Part shown: positions 25,440 through 35,830 of the stretch, one piece after another | Layout: the number at the start of each line of letters is the position of its first letter | Position numbering within the stretch: position 1 is the stretch's first letter | NCBI GenBank assembly: GCA_900542185.1 | Contig: UQMZ01000001.1 | Span: 62,001 to 126,000, forward strand | Source: an uncultured Bacteroidales bacterium | GTDB taxonomy: Bacteria; Bacteroidota; Bacteroidia; Bacteroidales; Muribaculaceae | Direction: 5' to 3' | DNA: 64,000 bases | Made by a program: the position numbers and the translations under genes | Notes under the pieces: model-generated | Databases searched by the model: none | What the model was told of the DNA's origin: nothing | What the model saw: only the letters and a program-made list of their open reading frames with translations

Positions 25440-27554
25440 TCAATGTGAGGAAATGTATTTGTCAAGTACTCCATTATACAAGGGCCGGATGTCTTGCGGC
25501 AATCGTGTGTCGTTGGGACAGGTGCGGCCGACAGGGGAGATACGGAGATTGTCGAAATACGGAGTCGAGACGTGTTTGTCGTCAACTGTACCCATCAGGC
25601 CGGCCATTCCTTTATTGTATTTGGAGTCGGTGACACTTACGGTCTTCACACCGTCGACAAATCCCGTGATGGTGTCGCCGTCGAACCGAAGTTTCAGGTT
25701 ATGCCATTGCAGAGGGGCTATGCCTTCGACTTTGGACTGAGCCAGCGTGTATTCACCGCCGATTTCCGAGTCCTGTCGGGCGAGTATCAAAGCCTGTTGC
25801 TCGGCATCTCCAATCAGTTCCTTCTGATCGAGTTTCCCTCGAGTAATCACTAACGAGCACATGCCTTGATCGTCAAGTTTAAGATAGTAGCCTTTTGCCC
25901 ATACGCCATAACCGGAACCGACGTCGCAAAGTCTACCCATCACGGCAGCCTGATCCTGAGGATTCAGATATACGTCGGCACTGATTTCATAGTCGGTCCA
26001 GGCGGAATCGCCGATTATGGTGTAATGATGCCATTCCGGCGCCCAACTGAGAGTATGTTCGCCTACGGTCTGACGTACACACCGCCCGCTATGATCCGGA
26101 CGGTCTACGATCTCGAAGCATCCTATGAGGTCGGCCGTATAGTGGGGGAGATATCCCCATTGTGACGGGTCATTGTAATAGTCGAAGCATTCCTCGTAAG
26201 GCATCGGGAACGGTTTGGACTCCGGAATGTCGGAATACGATCCTTTTTGCTGTCCGGTAGTGGTTGAAACCGAATACACCGTATTCGGTTTCAATGAGAT
26301 CTTAAATTTCCCGTCATGGGGGATTATATCCTTCAGACGGATGAACTGGTGTTTGGCATCACTGTACCATACGCATAACTTGTCCAGGTTTAATCCTTTG
26401 CCGACAACGATGTCGACAGTCTGGCTTTTCGTCGCACCTTTGGTTTCGGCTATGATACTGTAGTCTCCGGTCTCAGGATTCCTGAGGGTGACTATGGAGC
26501 CTCCGTGATCAAGAATCATACAGCCGTCGTTGATATAACGCCATCCTATATTGGTGAACTGGCCATAATGAGCGTATCCCCATATAGCCTCGCGAACCTC
26601 GTAATTTCCGCTCCAAGGCTCGTGTGCGACGAGCATGGCGGGATCACAGCTGTATGGCTCAAGTGGATATACACCGGCGATGTCGTACCAGTTTATGATT
26701 TTGGTCGCTCCGCTGACGATATAGTTTTCATTGAAAGCTTTGACAATGCTGATAAGACAGTCAAACCCTTTCTTGTAAATGTGGTCTTCTGAATTCCATA
26801 TCGGCTTACCCATTGCCTCCGCAATGGCACGCTGCTCGGCGGTGAGTGGAATCTCGCTAAAAGTATGAGCACTGACAGCATACAGGGCGTCGCGGAGTTC
26901 CGTATCTTCACGCATATCGTTGAGGAAATCCATTTTGGACTCGCCCCAGTTGTCGAACCCATGCAGTTTGATATCCTTGAATCCACGTTCATTAAGAGTG
27001 CGACGCAGTGTCTTTGCGAAATCATAGCTATACCCCTTTTCATTGTGACATCCCAATGCATCCAGTTCCAGACCATGGATTTCACGTAATCCAGTGAGCC
27101 ACGATGCATAATAGTCGGCCATTTCCTGAGACCAAAAATGTTTCACCCAGGCAGGTGCACTCCACGCTGTGGCGTCAAGCGAGATAATGGGATTCCGTTT
27201 CTTTGCCTCGTTAAGAATCCACCATGTATATCCGCGTCGAAAATTGGCGTCCCCCTTGTAGTGACTATGTGACGGCATCGAGCCTTGCGTAGAGTTGCCA
27301 TCTCCGGGAACTTCCACGAGTAAGGAACTTACGGACGCCCCGAACATAGGTTTGTACACTAAATCCAGGATTTGCGAACGTTGAGGTTCGGGATAGTCCT
27401 TAAGCAATACGGAAGTGGCTCCTCCTCCGTTTACTATTCCGATGCCATCGAATTGTTTTCCGGGAGAGTCATTGCTGATTCTGACGGTTCTGGCATGGGA
27501 TGCGTCGACTGCGAGCATCATCAACATGATGACGCTTATGATTGATTTTGTCAT
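25440..27554 (-). CDS. Glycoside hydrolase family 59, galactocerebrosidase-like
   Basis: A 704-residue secreted enzyme (signal peptide about 1-21). It aligns by eye with animal galactosylceramidase (GALC) along its length: QFDGIGIVNGGGATSVLLKD, PEPQRSQILD, GDGNSTQGSMPSHSHY, RGYTWW and AHEPWSGNYEV. The acid/base is Glu172 in CHNEKG and the nucleophile is Glu256 in NSEDH, at the spacing known for GH59. The C-terminal 220 residues form a lectin-like domain as in GALC (about 470-690). GH59 members cleave beta-galactosidic bonds; a bacterial enzyme beside a mannanase more likely acts on plant or host glycans than on galactosylceramide, but the lipid substrate is not excluded. The stop is two bases before the GH2 start. 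Confidence 0.87.
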   Translation of the reverse strand: MTKSIISVIMLMMLAVDASHARTVRISNDSPGKQFDGIGIVNGGGATSVLLKDYPEPQRSQILDLVYKPMFGASVSSLLVEVPGDGNSTQGSMPSHSHYKGDANFRRGYTWWILNEAKKRNPIISLDATAWSAPAWVKHFWSQEMADYYASWLTGLREIHGLELDALGCHNEKGYSYDFAKTLRRTLNERGFKDIKLHGFDNWGESKMDFLNDMREDTELRDALYAVSAHTFSEIPLTAEQRAIAEAMGKPIWNSEDHIYKKGFDCLISIVKAFNENYIVSGATKIINWYDIAGVYPLEPYSCDPAMLVAHEPWSGNYEVREAIWGYAHYGQFTNIGWRYINDGCMILDHGGSIVTLRNPETGDYSIIAETKGATKSQTVDIVVGKGLNLDKLCVWYSDAKHQFIRLKDIIPHDGKFKISLKPNTVYSVSTTTGQQKGSYSDIPESKPFPMPYEECFDYYNDPSQWGYLPHYTADLIGCFEIVDRPDHSGRCVRQTVGEHTLSWAPEWHHYTIIGDSAWTDYEISADVYLNPQDQAAVMGRLCDVGSGYGVWAKGYYLKLDDQGMCSLVITRGKLDQKELIGDAEQQALILARQDSEIGGEYTLAQSKVEGIAPLQWHNLKLRFDGDTITGFVDGVKTVSVTDSKYNKGMAGLMGTVDDKHVSTPYFDNLRISPVGRTCPNDTRLPQDIRPLYNGVLDKYISSH

Positions 27555-27569
27555 TGTCTTAGTTGCAGG

Positions 27570-28952
27570 TTATTTCAAATCTGGCACTTCATCACGTGTT
27601 ATTATCATCTCTGAATTATACTGAGAGATGTAAAATTCAAGGGTATTGTCACCGGAGTCGGGGTCAGAGCCACCTACCCAGGGGGTTATCCAGCTCCATA
27701 TATCACCATTGGCTTGCATGTCTTCAATAGAAGGGATCGATCCGCATTCCGTGATGGCGCATATCTTATGACTTGTGACGGAACGCAGCAAATCCATTTT
27801 CTCCGGGACAGACTGATGATCCTTGACGCCTATGTCTACGCCCAGAACATCTACGTACGTGTCGCCGGGATACCATTCCGGTTCTTCACCTGTCCATACC
27901 CATATAAGATTCCTGAGCCCTTTCTGAGTGAAATATTCAAACATGAATTTCCATAAATCCTTGTATGTGTCGGGTCCTTCCTTACCCCACCAGAACCATC
28001 TGCCGGCGGCTTCGTGCAGGGGCCTCCACAACACCGGAACATTCTTTGACTGTAGGTCAAGAAGATAACCTGAAATCACATCAAGGTCCCTGATCAGGAT
28101 GTCATGTTCCCAAGTGCCTTCCAGCAACGCACGCGAGGGGCTGAAAGAATTGTTTTCCGAATAGAAGGCACAGTCATCGAAACTGTCTTTGACCGACTCG
28201 TTTTTCGGAACTGACCAGTGCCAGTCGAACAGAACGATTCCACCGTCGTTCCACCATTTTTGCGGTACAGACATATCCGTATAGTTCTCGGCCCAGTCGG
28301 TGGGATTTAAAGGCGCGCTGTGAACATGATGCATGAAGTCGAAATAGTTAATGACAGGATATTTACCGGTCTTGTCGTGCAGATATTCGGCATTCCGGAT
28401 GTCAAGAGTGCCGTAAGACACCACACCGGAGATCACCTTCTTTCCGTAGTTGTCGCGCAGGAAATCATACACGTTCACAGTCTGTGGGGTGGCATCGGCC
28501 ATTACGGGAGACTCGGCGACGTCATATTCGGTCCCTGCCGCACTCTGTGTCACCGTTAAGTCTCGGGTCAGTCCTCCTGCTTCGACTGTCAGGACAGTGC
28601 TGCGTTCCTCATCAGCATCATTGGAGCTCACCTCGACACGGAAAAATGATTCCCTGTTAATAGCGTCATCAGCACTGAAATTCCAGCCATTGCCGCTATG
28701 AGGCGACACTTTTATCCATGCTGTGTCGGAATCCGTAACGCCTATGTGCCAGGGGATGTCGGTCTCGACACCGAAAATCCGGGCTGAGGCACGAGAACCG
28801 AATCTGACATAATCTATGGGGGTCCCCTCGGCTGTAACAGTCAGGCCTGACGCCCGGTCAGCCCTTGCATCGGAGCACGATGTCGCCGAGATGTTGACTA
28901 AGCAGATAGCCATGCATGTGCAAATCCGATTTATTGTTTTGGTTCTGATCAT
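27570..28952 (-). CDS. BACON-domain GH26 lipoprotein, beta-mannanase-like
   Basis: A 460-residue surface lipoprotein with a possible lipobox at Cys26 (ISATSC). Residues about 35-137 are a BACON domain (WHIGVTDSDTAWIKVSPHSG, LTVTQSAAG), common in Bacteroidota glycan-degrading proteins. Residues about 150-455 are a GH26 TIM barrel: acid/base Glu314 in WRPLHEAAG and nucleophile Glu402 in AITECGS, with FDWHW and WVWTGE typical of the family. GH26 is mainly endo-beta-1,4-mannanase, with some xylanase and lichenase members. As the only predicted endo-acting surface enzyme in the locus, it probably makes the first cut in the polymer before SusCD uptake. Confidence 0.88.
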   Translation of the reverse strand: MIRTKTINRICTCMAICLVNISATSCSDARADRASGLTVTAEGTPIDYVRFGSRASARIFGVETDIPWHIGVTDSDTAWIKVSPHSGNGWNFSADDAINRESFFRVEVSSNDADEERSTVLTVEAGGLTRDLTVTQSAAGTEYDVAESPVMADATPQTVNVYDFLRDNYGKKVISGVVSYGTLDIRNAEYLHDKTGKYPVINYFDFMHHVHSAPLNPTDWAENYTDMSVPQKWWNDGGIVLFDWHWSVPKNESVKDSFDDCAFYSENNSFSPSRALLEGTWEHDILIRDLDVISGYLLDLQSKNVPVLWRPLHEAAGRWFWWGKEGPDTYKDLWKFMFEYFTQKGLRNLIWVWTGEEPEWYPGDTYVDVLGVDIGVKDHQSVPEKMDLLRSVTSHKICAITECGSIPSIEDMQANGDIWSWITPWVGGSDPDSGDNTLEFYISQYNSEMIITRDEVPDLK

Positions 28953-28993
28953 GATTATAATATTTATCTCAGATGAACTTTACAGATTCAGTC

Positions 28994-30583
28994 TTATTTC
29001 GGGAGGTAGATGATGCGGAGGTTATCGATTTTTAAATCAACTTTGCCGGCTTTGTCACCCATGCTGTTGGCCTGGATGAGGATCATGAAAAGGCCGGTCT
29101 GTTTGATCTGTGCCAAATTCTTTCCGGCATAATTCCCGAACTTGCTAAGAGGAATTACTGCCCTGTACCATTTGTTTTTATGGAACTTCCCGTTTATGTC
29201 CGCATTAACGGGGACACCGTCGTCCAGATTTCCGTCATGGTACGAATCCCATCCATCGGAGTTCACTGTGGTGGTGGCAACACGCAGGAAGCCCAAGTAG
29301 CCGTTAATGTTATAGTCGCCCGCATCATATACTTCATAAGCAATGTACAGCTGGTCGGCTGTCGCGGAGTCCGGCACATAATCAGGCATGCTGAACGGCC
29401 GTCCCAGCTGCCATGCGATTATCGGTCCCCATCCCGTTCCGGCAGGCTGTTCCGGATCATTGAACCAGCCATAATTCCCGTCATTGTTGCCGGCGTCGAT
29501 GTATTGCGCTCCGCCGCTGTATCCATCCTGTATTCCGACACCGTCAAAGTCGGTGACAAGCGTTGACATATCGTAAAAATGCTTGGCCGAGGAAGTACCC
29601 CCGATAGTGGTCACTGACAGTTCCGCGCCTTGAATGTTTTTGGGACGATCCTTGAAATTGAGGAATATCGTGTCCTGCGTTTCCGACACTTTCAGCTCGG
29701 AGGCGTTCCATTCAACATTTCCGAAATTAACTTTGGCGACATTCACGAAATCGCGTCCGGTTATAAATATGTCTTCGCCGATCTGTGGCATGTCGGACGA
29801 GAAATTCAGAATGGTGGGTTTGTCGGGTAATACGGAGAATGCCATATATGCCGGACCGGCCGCTGTCTCAATGATCAAGGTTCCCGTTTCCGGGACATCG
29901 GAAGGCAATGTGACTTCTATCTCAGATTCAGTCTCATAGGCTAAGGTAGAAGCGTTCATGTGATGGTCCTGGAGTATGTTTCGGTATTCCATGTCTGCAG
30001 TGTGATTGCCGGGGATATCCTTGGATTCGTTGTTTTCCAGTTCCTCAACCGAAATGTCGGTTATGTATATCCGGTTGATGTCCACAAGATTCATTCCATA
30101 GATCATCATCTTGTCACCCGAGCGGCGTGGATAGATGGCGGCTATACGCCGGAGTTGAGGGTAGGGGGCTGTGATCTTGAATGCATATTCAGCCGTCCCA
30201 TGGCTGGTGGAGACCTGTATCTCATCGGGTACGTCATCATAGAACGCCGACAGACGGAACCCTTTCTCTTCAGTAGGCACTGTCACGATTATACTGTGGT
30301 CGGTGTTGAACGTGGAGTTAAAGCTGACGTCCTGTCCGTTGATGAGCACCTGTCTGGCTCCTCCAAGACTGTGGCCTTCAATCACAAGAGTCGTGCCCGG
30401 GGTGGCGGTGGTGTGATATTCATTGAATGTATCGTCATTGGTCAGATATTTTACGCCCGTAATCTCAGGGGCATCGGCTCCCATGTCTTTGTCGCACGAG
30501 GACAGATACATCATTGACGCAGTCGTTACAAGCATTATGTGCAGTCCTGCGATGATTCGTTTATAAAGTATGTCGCTGAACAT
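28994..30583 (-). CDS. Surface glycan-binding lipoprotein with IPT/TIG domains (SGBP-B type)
   Basis: A 529-residue lipoprotein with lipobox LSSC (Cys30). It is built from serial Ig-like IPT/TIG domains (about 40-330; strands such as PGTTLVIEGHSLGGARQVLING, GDKMMIYGMNLVDINRIYI and GEDIFITGRDFVNVAKVNF) followed by a C-terminal beta-sandwich of about 190 residues rich in Trp/Tyr (NYGWFNDPEQPAGTGWGPII). This order fits the SGBP-B family that follows SusD in mannan and xyloglucan loci, where the C-terminal domain holds the glycan. It has no catalytic motif. It lies 15 bases after the susD gene and 41 bases before the GH26 gene. Confidence 0.83.
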   Translation of the reverse strand: MFSDILYKRIIAGLHIMLVTTASMMYLSSCDKDMGADAPEITGVKYLTNDDTFNEYHTTATPGTTLVIEGHSLGGARQVLINGQDVSFNSTFNTDHSIIVTVPTEEKGFRLSAFYDDVPDEIQVSTSHGTAEYAFKITAPYPQLRRIAAIYPRRSGDKMMIYGMNLVDINRIYITDISVEELENNESKDIPGNHTADMEYRNILQDHHMNASTLAYETESEIEVTLPSDVPETGTLIIETAAGPAYMAFSVLPDKPTILNFSSDMPQIGEDIFITGRDFVNVAKVNFGNVEWNASELKVSETQDTIFLNFKDRPKNIQGAELSVTTIGGTSSAKHFYDMSTLVTDFDGVGIQDGYSGGAQYIDAGNNDGNYGWFNDPEQPAGTGWGPIIAWQLGRPFSMPDYVPDSATADQLYIAYEVYDAGDYNINGYLGFLRVATTTVNSDGWDSYHDGNLDDGVPVNADINGKFHKNKWYRAVIPLSKFGNYAGKNLAQIKQTGLFMILIQANSMGDKAGKVDLKIDNLRIIYLPK

Positions 30584-30598
30584 GATGTTGATATTTTA

Positions 30599-32371
30599 TT
30601 ATTTATATTCGTTGAAATCGAAATCCACGGGCTCTTTGTTAAAGGCGGGATTCTGTATGACGTCGGTTTCGGGATACGGCATCATGATGTTTGTTTCGGT
30701 CAGTACAATGGGCATATAGTCTGAAGATACACTGACCAGGCTGTTGAAGTCGTAGGTATAGGGAATGTCCGTACCACGGCCGGCCACTGGCGTATTGTCG
30801 GTTTCGGAAGTGGCGAGGAAATCATTCCAATACACGTTGCCCTTTTCATTGGTGAGATACCACATTCCCGAAGGCCTGCAGCGATACGAAAGAGTTCCGT
30901 CGCTGTTTTTTATTACGTCTCCAGAATCGATCTGACTTGCGCGATGTTGCTGGTGATTGAAGAAATAGAGCATAGTCTGGGGTTTCCATCTGTACCAAGT
31001 GACCATATCCCACCAGTTGCAATATTCAAAACAGAATTCAATACGCCGTTCGCGCACAATATCCATGAATGTGAACGATGTCAGTGGTTTGGCTTGAGCC
31101 CTTAAGCGTACGGCGTTAATCGCCGCCAACGCCTCGGGATTGCTGGTCGAGGCATTGTCGCCCAGCAGGGCTTCCGCCTTGATAAGGTAAACGTCTGCAA
31201 GACGCTGTATGTAAGTGTAAAGAGGAGAGTTGGAATCAAGGCCATAAGGAGCTACATCCGATTTTTTGCCGAGAACACCTTTCTTCAATTGCATGTACTT
31301 GCTTTTATAGGTATATCCGCCTTCATCGGCGCGGATGTAACTATAATTGCTGTTCTGCGTGAAAAATGACGCACGACGGCGTATCGAGTCTCCCGGTTCC
31401 TGATTATAATAGTCAATCATGTCGGTGGAGGCAACGATAGAACCACCCCATACGCTGACGTCAGTTACTTCGGGAAAGCAAAGAGTTGAATAAATATAGT
31501 TGCATGCTCCCCAGGTGTTCGTGTTCGGATCAGCCCAGCGTAAGGCCAATATGGTTTCGCTGTTGTCGTTGTTCTGAGCCCGGAACAATTGCTCGTAATC
31601 TCCCATAAGGTTATACTGCCCGCAATTGATCACCTCGTCGCATAATTGTACTGTCTCCTCAAGTATTTTAGGGTCCCGGACATGGTCGACGGATGTTTCG
31701 GCATCCCATCCGCTCTTAGCCAGTAATGCTTTGGCCAAAGCGGCTTTGGCAGCGTACTTCGACGGGTGATGGTCATATCCTTCTTCCGGCAGATAACTCT
31801 CTGCGTTGCGAAAATCACGTATTATAAACTCCAGTACGCTGGATTCCTTGTTTAAGGATCGTCTGGGATTGTCAATCAACTGTTGGTTGTCGGCAAAAAG
31901 AATATTCGCACCCCAACCGCGCAACAGGTAGAAATATGCCCATCCACGCATCAGGTAGCATTCGCCTATCGCAGCGTTCTTCATACTTTCAGTCACGTCG
32001 TCGGTACAGTAACTCTTAATGTTGCTCATGGTGGCATTGCACAGAGTCACTACATTGTATAATGACGACCAAGAGGATACAAGTTCCGGCGTGAGTCCTG
32101 TGACAGTGAATCGGGCGTATTCAGGACTGAGATACGGACTCCAGCCATCGTTGGCGCGGAAGGACCCCATGCCCATCAGACTGTTTCTGTTGAATCCGAA
32201 CCATGCCCGGTTGTACAGAGGTTCCACTCCTTTGCGTACAGCCTCGTCGGAGGCGTAATATGTCTCTGTGGTATACTGGTCTTTGGGCGTTTGGTCCAGA
32301 AAGTCGTCGCTGCAGCCGGACAATGTCGCAATCGCCAGGACCAGCGTGATAATGTATTGATATTTTTTCAT
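30599..32371 (-). CDS. susD: SusD-like starch-binding-family lipoprotein
   Basis: A 590-residue SusD/RagB-family lipoprotein (lipobox LSGC, Cys20; mature start SDDFLDQTPKDQYTTETYY is typical). The N-terminal half has the TPR-like helices of the family (AAIGECYLMRGWAYFYLLRGWG and the block KYAAKAALAKALLAKSGWD), and the C-terminal part has the conserved RRIEFCFEYCNWWDMVTWYR. SusD proteins form a lid on SusC and bind the imported oligosaccharide. It is encoded 12 bases after the susC gene. The glycan cannot be read from the protein, but the locus enzymes suggest a mannan bearing galactose. Confidence 0.95.
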   Translation of the reverse strand: MKKYQYIITLVLAIATLSGCSDDFLDQTPKDQYTTETYYASDEAVRKGVEPLYNRAWFGFNRNSLMGMGSFRANDGWSPYLSPEYARFTVTGLTPELVSSWSSLYNVVTLCNATMSNIKSYCTDDVTESMKNAAIGECYLMRGWAYFYLLRGWGANILFADNQQLIDNPRRSLNKESSVLEFIIRDFRNAESYLPEEGYDHHPSKYAAKAALAKALLAKSGWDAETSVDHVRDPKILEETVQLCDEVINCGQYNLMGDYEQLFRAQNNDNSETILALRWADPNTNTWGACNYIYSTLCFPEVTDVSVWGGSIVASTDMIDYYNQEPGDSIRRRASFFTQNSNYSYIRADEGGYTYKSKYMQLKKGVLGKKSDVAPYGLDSNSPLYTYIQRLADVYLIKAEALLGDNASTSNPEALAAINAVRLRAQAKPLTSFTFMDIVRERRIEFCFEYCNWWDMVTWYRWKPQTMLYFFNHQQHRASQIDSGDVIKNSDGTLSYRCRPSGMWYLTNEKGNVYWNDFLATSETDNTPVAGRGTDIPYTYDFNSLVSVSSDYMPIVLTETNIMMPYPETDVIQNPAFNKEPVDFDFNEYK

Positions 32372-32383
32372 TGTGTCGTGGGC

Positions 32384-35300
32384 TTAAAACTTAATTCTTA
32401 ATCCTAAGGTATATATTCTGGGAGAGGGATAACGGTAATTGTCTATGCTCTGCGCTATCACGCTCTGTCCCTGCGTTCCGACTTCAGGGTCGTATCCGTT
32501 ATATTTGGTTATGGTGAATAAGTTGGAGATGTTGGCATACACCTGCAACTGCTCGATTTTAATACGATTAAGCCACTTTTGAGGAAGATTATAGGCCAGG
32601 GATAGAGTCTTGAGTCTGAGATAAGAACCATCCGACACATGCAGGTTGCTGACGCGGTTGTTATCGTTGCGTGTCGTACCGGCTGCGCTTACCCGAGCTA
32701 TTTTTGTACCGGGATTGGTTACATAAACGTTGGAGATGTCGGATGACGAGCCATTAGGATCATGTAATCCCAGGCGCGCGAAATCGAACACTTCAGCCAG
32801 CTTGTTCCCATAGCCTTCGGTGTTGACGTGTTCCATTCGGACAAAATTGTAGATATCGCCGCCAACACTGCCGTTAAAGAATAGATTAAGCTCGAAGCCT
32901 TTGTATCTCAATGTATTGCTCAGTCCGAACGTGAAGTCGGGATTAGGATCTCCTATATACTTGCGGTCGGCTTCCGTTATCTTGCCGTCATTGTTGACAT
33001 CTTCATATATATAATCTCCGACCCATACGGAATTCGGTGCGATCGCCAGTAATTCACCGTTGGAATCAACCGGGCGGGCCACAGGCACCCGATTGCCGTT
33101 CCCGTCTATGATAAATTCTCCTTGGTCGTTCCTTTTATAAAAGTCGGCTTCGCTGTTGAACATGCCAATGACATTATAGCCGTAGAATCTGCCTATCGGT
33201 TGTCCTGTCTGGCTCATGGTAAACAGATAGGAACTCCATGTATACGGTATCTGTCCATCCTCGTTGTTCAGCTTTACAAGTTTGTTACGGTTTATCGATA
33301 AGGTTGCCGAGGTGCTCCATTCAAAATCCCTGTTTGAAATATTCACGGAATTCAGGGTGAACTCAATACCTGTATTGCGTATCGTACCGGCGTTGACCCA
33401 TGGCGATGACATACCCATGCCCTCGTTATTGATGACATACGACGGCAACACGGCTCTCATCAGCAGATCCTTCGTGTCTTTATAATACCAGTCCACGATG
33501 AAATCCAGACGGTTGTTCAGCACAGAGAAATCCAAACCGATATTCCATGCGGTGGTGCTTTCCCACTTCAGGTTGGCATTTGCAAAATTATTGGGATAGT
33601 AACCTGTGCCCCATGCAGTGGCTATATTCGCCATCGTGGCGCCATAGGCGTATGCGGCCGAACTTTGATTTCCGACCATACCCCATCCAAGACGTAACTT
33701 GAGATTGTTGATCCAACTTATGTCTTTCATGAAATTCTCGTTATTGATGCGCCATGCCAGGGCTGCGGAGGGAAACCACCCCCATCTGTTGTTCTTTCCG
33801 AAGCTACTGCTGCCGTCGGCACGTACGGTGGCTGTCAGCAGGTAACGGTCCTTGAAGTTATAGTTCAGACGGGCGTAAAACGACTCGATGCTCCATTGCG
33901 AAGCGTCGCTGCCGGAATTGACTGATGTACTCTGGTCACCGACATTGATGGAGTGCAGATTGTTGGATATATAGTCGTAACGTGAGGCCGACAGACTCTC
34001 CCAAGTTCCCCACTGCCGTTCGTGGCCCGCCATAACTTGCAAACGGTGGGCATCAGCGATGTTGAAATCATAGGTAAGGTATTCCTTGCAGGATGAGTAC
34101 GAGCTGTTGTTCTTGCTCCGTTCGCTGTGCGAACGAACTATATTGTTGCCGTACGTATATGACGGCTGGAAATAATAATTGTTGTACCATCCTTTGTCTC
34201 CGGCATATTCTATCAATATGTCAAGTCCCTTCAGGGGCTGGATATCCGCATATATGTTGTATGTCAGCTTCTGGTTCTTTGACACATTCTCGCGCATAGT
34301 GGCTTCAAATAGGGGATTACTGTAGTAAACATTGAATTGATTCTCCGTGGGGAATCCGAAAGTTCCATCTGGATTGCGTGGCGCCACATCTGGGAACTGG
34401 TTGAGAGCTGTCGATATGACGCTGCCTTCCTGGAAAGCTGTCTGCTGTTTGGTGTCGGCATAGGACATGTTGAATCCCACCTTAAGCCACTTTGTTATGT
34501 TCGTGTCGAAGTTGGCGCGCATGGTGAAACGCTTGAATCCGGATCCGAGCGATATGCCGTCCTGGTCGAGGTATCCCCCCGAAATATAGTAATGAAGGTT
34601 TTTGCTGCCTCCAGATACGCTTAGGTTGTGGTTGTGCATGAAGGCTGTTCCGAACAGCTCGTGCTGCCAGTCTGTTCCGTTCGTAAGCAATTCGGGATGA
34701 GCAAATTCCAGTCTTTCGCCATAACCTTGGATGGCTGCCCGTTCGTTATAGAACTCCGCATATTGCTTTAAATTGAGCATATCGAGATATTTAGGCATCT
34801 GCTGCCAATTGACCGAGCCGTCATATTGTACGGTCGGTTTCCCTTCCTTTCCGCGTTTGGTGGTGACGATCACCACACCGTTTGATGCCCGGCTGCCATA
34901 TATAGCTGTAGCCGAGGCATCCTTAAGCACCTCGATATTAGTGATGTCGCTTGGATTGATCGATGCGAGAGCCGTTTGTTCTCCTGACGCCGAACCGCTC
35001 ACGGCAATGCCGTCTATGATGTAAAGAGGCTCATTGCCATTCAGTGAATTAATGCCTCGAATCTGTACGGATATTCCACCTCCAGGGGCTCCGGAATTCT
35101 GTGTCACCTGAACTCCTGCAACTCGTCCTTGCAGAGTCTGTTCAAGGGATGTCGTGACGCTTTGTCTGATAGCTTCTTCGTCTATGCTCCCTACGGCTCC
35201 GGTCAGATCGCTGCGTTTCATGGTGCCATATCCCACGACGACGACTTCATCCAGCGAGGATGCTTCGGGCTTCAGAATAATCTTAATTTCGCGTTTGTCG

Positions 35301-35554
35301 CCGACATTCACTGTGGTGGTCTTGTAGCCGATATAAGATACCGTGATGTTCGATTTATCGGTCGGCAAGGTTAGAATGAATTTTCCCTCCGGGTCGGTAA
35401 CTGTGCCTATGGTCGTGCCGGAGACCTTGACTGTGGCGCCTATGACCGGATCCTCATTATTATCACCGTCCACTACCGTCCCGGTCAATGTCTTTTGAGC
35501 CGACAGCGGCAGACTGATGCTAATGAAAAGTGATAGGATGATGAGCTTTTTCAT
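32384..35554 (-). CDS. susC: SusC-like TonB-dependent oligosaccharide transporter
   Basis: A 1056-residue outer membrane transporter. Signal peptide (about 1-19), carboxypeptidase D-like regulatory domain (about 20-105, LTGTVVDGDNNEDPVIGATV), TonB box region, plug (about 110-240, VVVGYGTMKRSDLTGAVGSI and the SusC signature LQGRVAGVQVTQNSGAPGG), then the barrel ending YPSPRIYTLGLRIKF. SusC-like proteins import oligosaccharides together with their SusD partner. This is the first gene of the operon that includes the SusD, SGBP and GH26, GH59 and GH2 genes. A divergent sensor/AraC-type regulator lies across the 342-base intergenic region. Confidence 0.96.
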   Translation of the reverse strand: MKKLIILSLFISISLPLSAQKTLTGTVVDGDNNEDPVIGATVKVSGTTIGTVTDPEGKFILTLPTDKSNITVSYIGYKTTTVNVGDKREIKIILKPEASSLDEVVVVGYGTMKRSDLTGAVGSIDEEAIRQSVTTSLEQTLQGRVAGVQVTQNSGAPGGGISVQIRGINSLNGNEPLYIIDGIAVSGSASGEQTALASINPSDITNIEVLKDASATAIYGSRASNGVVIVTTKRGKEGKPTVQYDGSVNWQQMPKYLDMLNLKQYAEFYNERAAIQGYGERLEFAHPELLTNGTDWQHELFGTAFMHNHNLSVSGGSKNLHYYISGGYLDQDGISLGSGFKRFTMRANFDTNITKWLKVGFNMSYADTKQQTAFQEGSVISTALNQFPDVAPRNPDGTFGFPTENQFNVYYSNPLFEATMRENVSKNQKLTYNIYADIQPLKGLDILIEYAGDKGWYNNYYFQPSYTYGNNIVRSHSERSKNNSSYSSCKEYLTYDFNIADAHRLQVMAGHERQWGTWESLSASRYDYISNNLHSINVGDQSTSVNSGSDASQWSIESFYARLNYNFKDRYLLTATVRADGSSSFGKNNRWGWFPSAALAWRINNENFMKDISWINNLKLRLGWGMVGNQSSAAYAYGATMANIATAWGTGYYPNNFANANLKWESTTAWNIGLDFSVLNNRLDFIVDWYYKDTKDLLMRAVLPSYVINNEGMGMSSPWVNAGTIRNTGIEFTLNSVNISNRDFEWSTSATLSINRNKLVKLNNEDGQIPYTWSSYLFTMSQTGQPIGRFYGYNVIGMFNSEADFYKRNDQGEFIIDGNGNRVPVARPVDSNGELLAIAPNSVWVGDYIYEDVNNDGKITEADRKYIGDPNPDFTFGLSNTLRYKGFELNLFFNGSVGGDIYNFVRMEHVNTEGYGNKLAEVFDFARLGLHDPNGSSSDISNVYVTNPGTKIARVSAAGTTRNDNNRVSNLHVSDGSYLRLKTLSLAYNLPQKWLNRIKIEQLQVYANISNLFTITKYNGYDPEVGTQGQSVIAQSIDNYRYPSPRIYTLGLRIKF

Positions 35555-35601
35555 TATAGATAGATAATTTTAAGTTGTGTATCTGTTGTTTTTATTTTGC
35601 G

Positions 35602-35633
35602 CAAAATTATTTATAAATAGGCCGGAGTCCAAG
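35602..35633 (-). promoter_or_regulatory. Promoter of the susC operon
   Basis: TAATTTTG on the minus strand (35602-35609) fits the -7 consensus; CTTG (35630-35633) lies 20 bases upstream as a weak -33 element, as expected for an activator-dependent promoter. The 5' leader would be about 45 bases. The sequence from 35634 to 35830 has no gene and probably holds the regulator's binding sites. Confidence 0.55.
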
Positions 35634-35830
35634 TGACAGGAATGGATAAATGCTTCTCGTTTGGGTAATTAGACGGTAGGGGATGAATTTAAACATTCGG
35701 GAACATCGAAATCAACAAATGGGATATTACTTGTAAGGGGTATGTTGAATTCATTCAGGCGTGCAATTGCGTATGATAGGGTTACGTCCCTCGAAAATAA
35801 GTGCGATAAGAAAACTAACTTCAATTTCAT

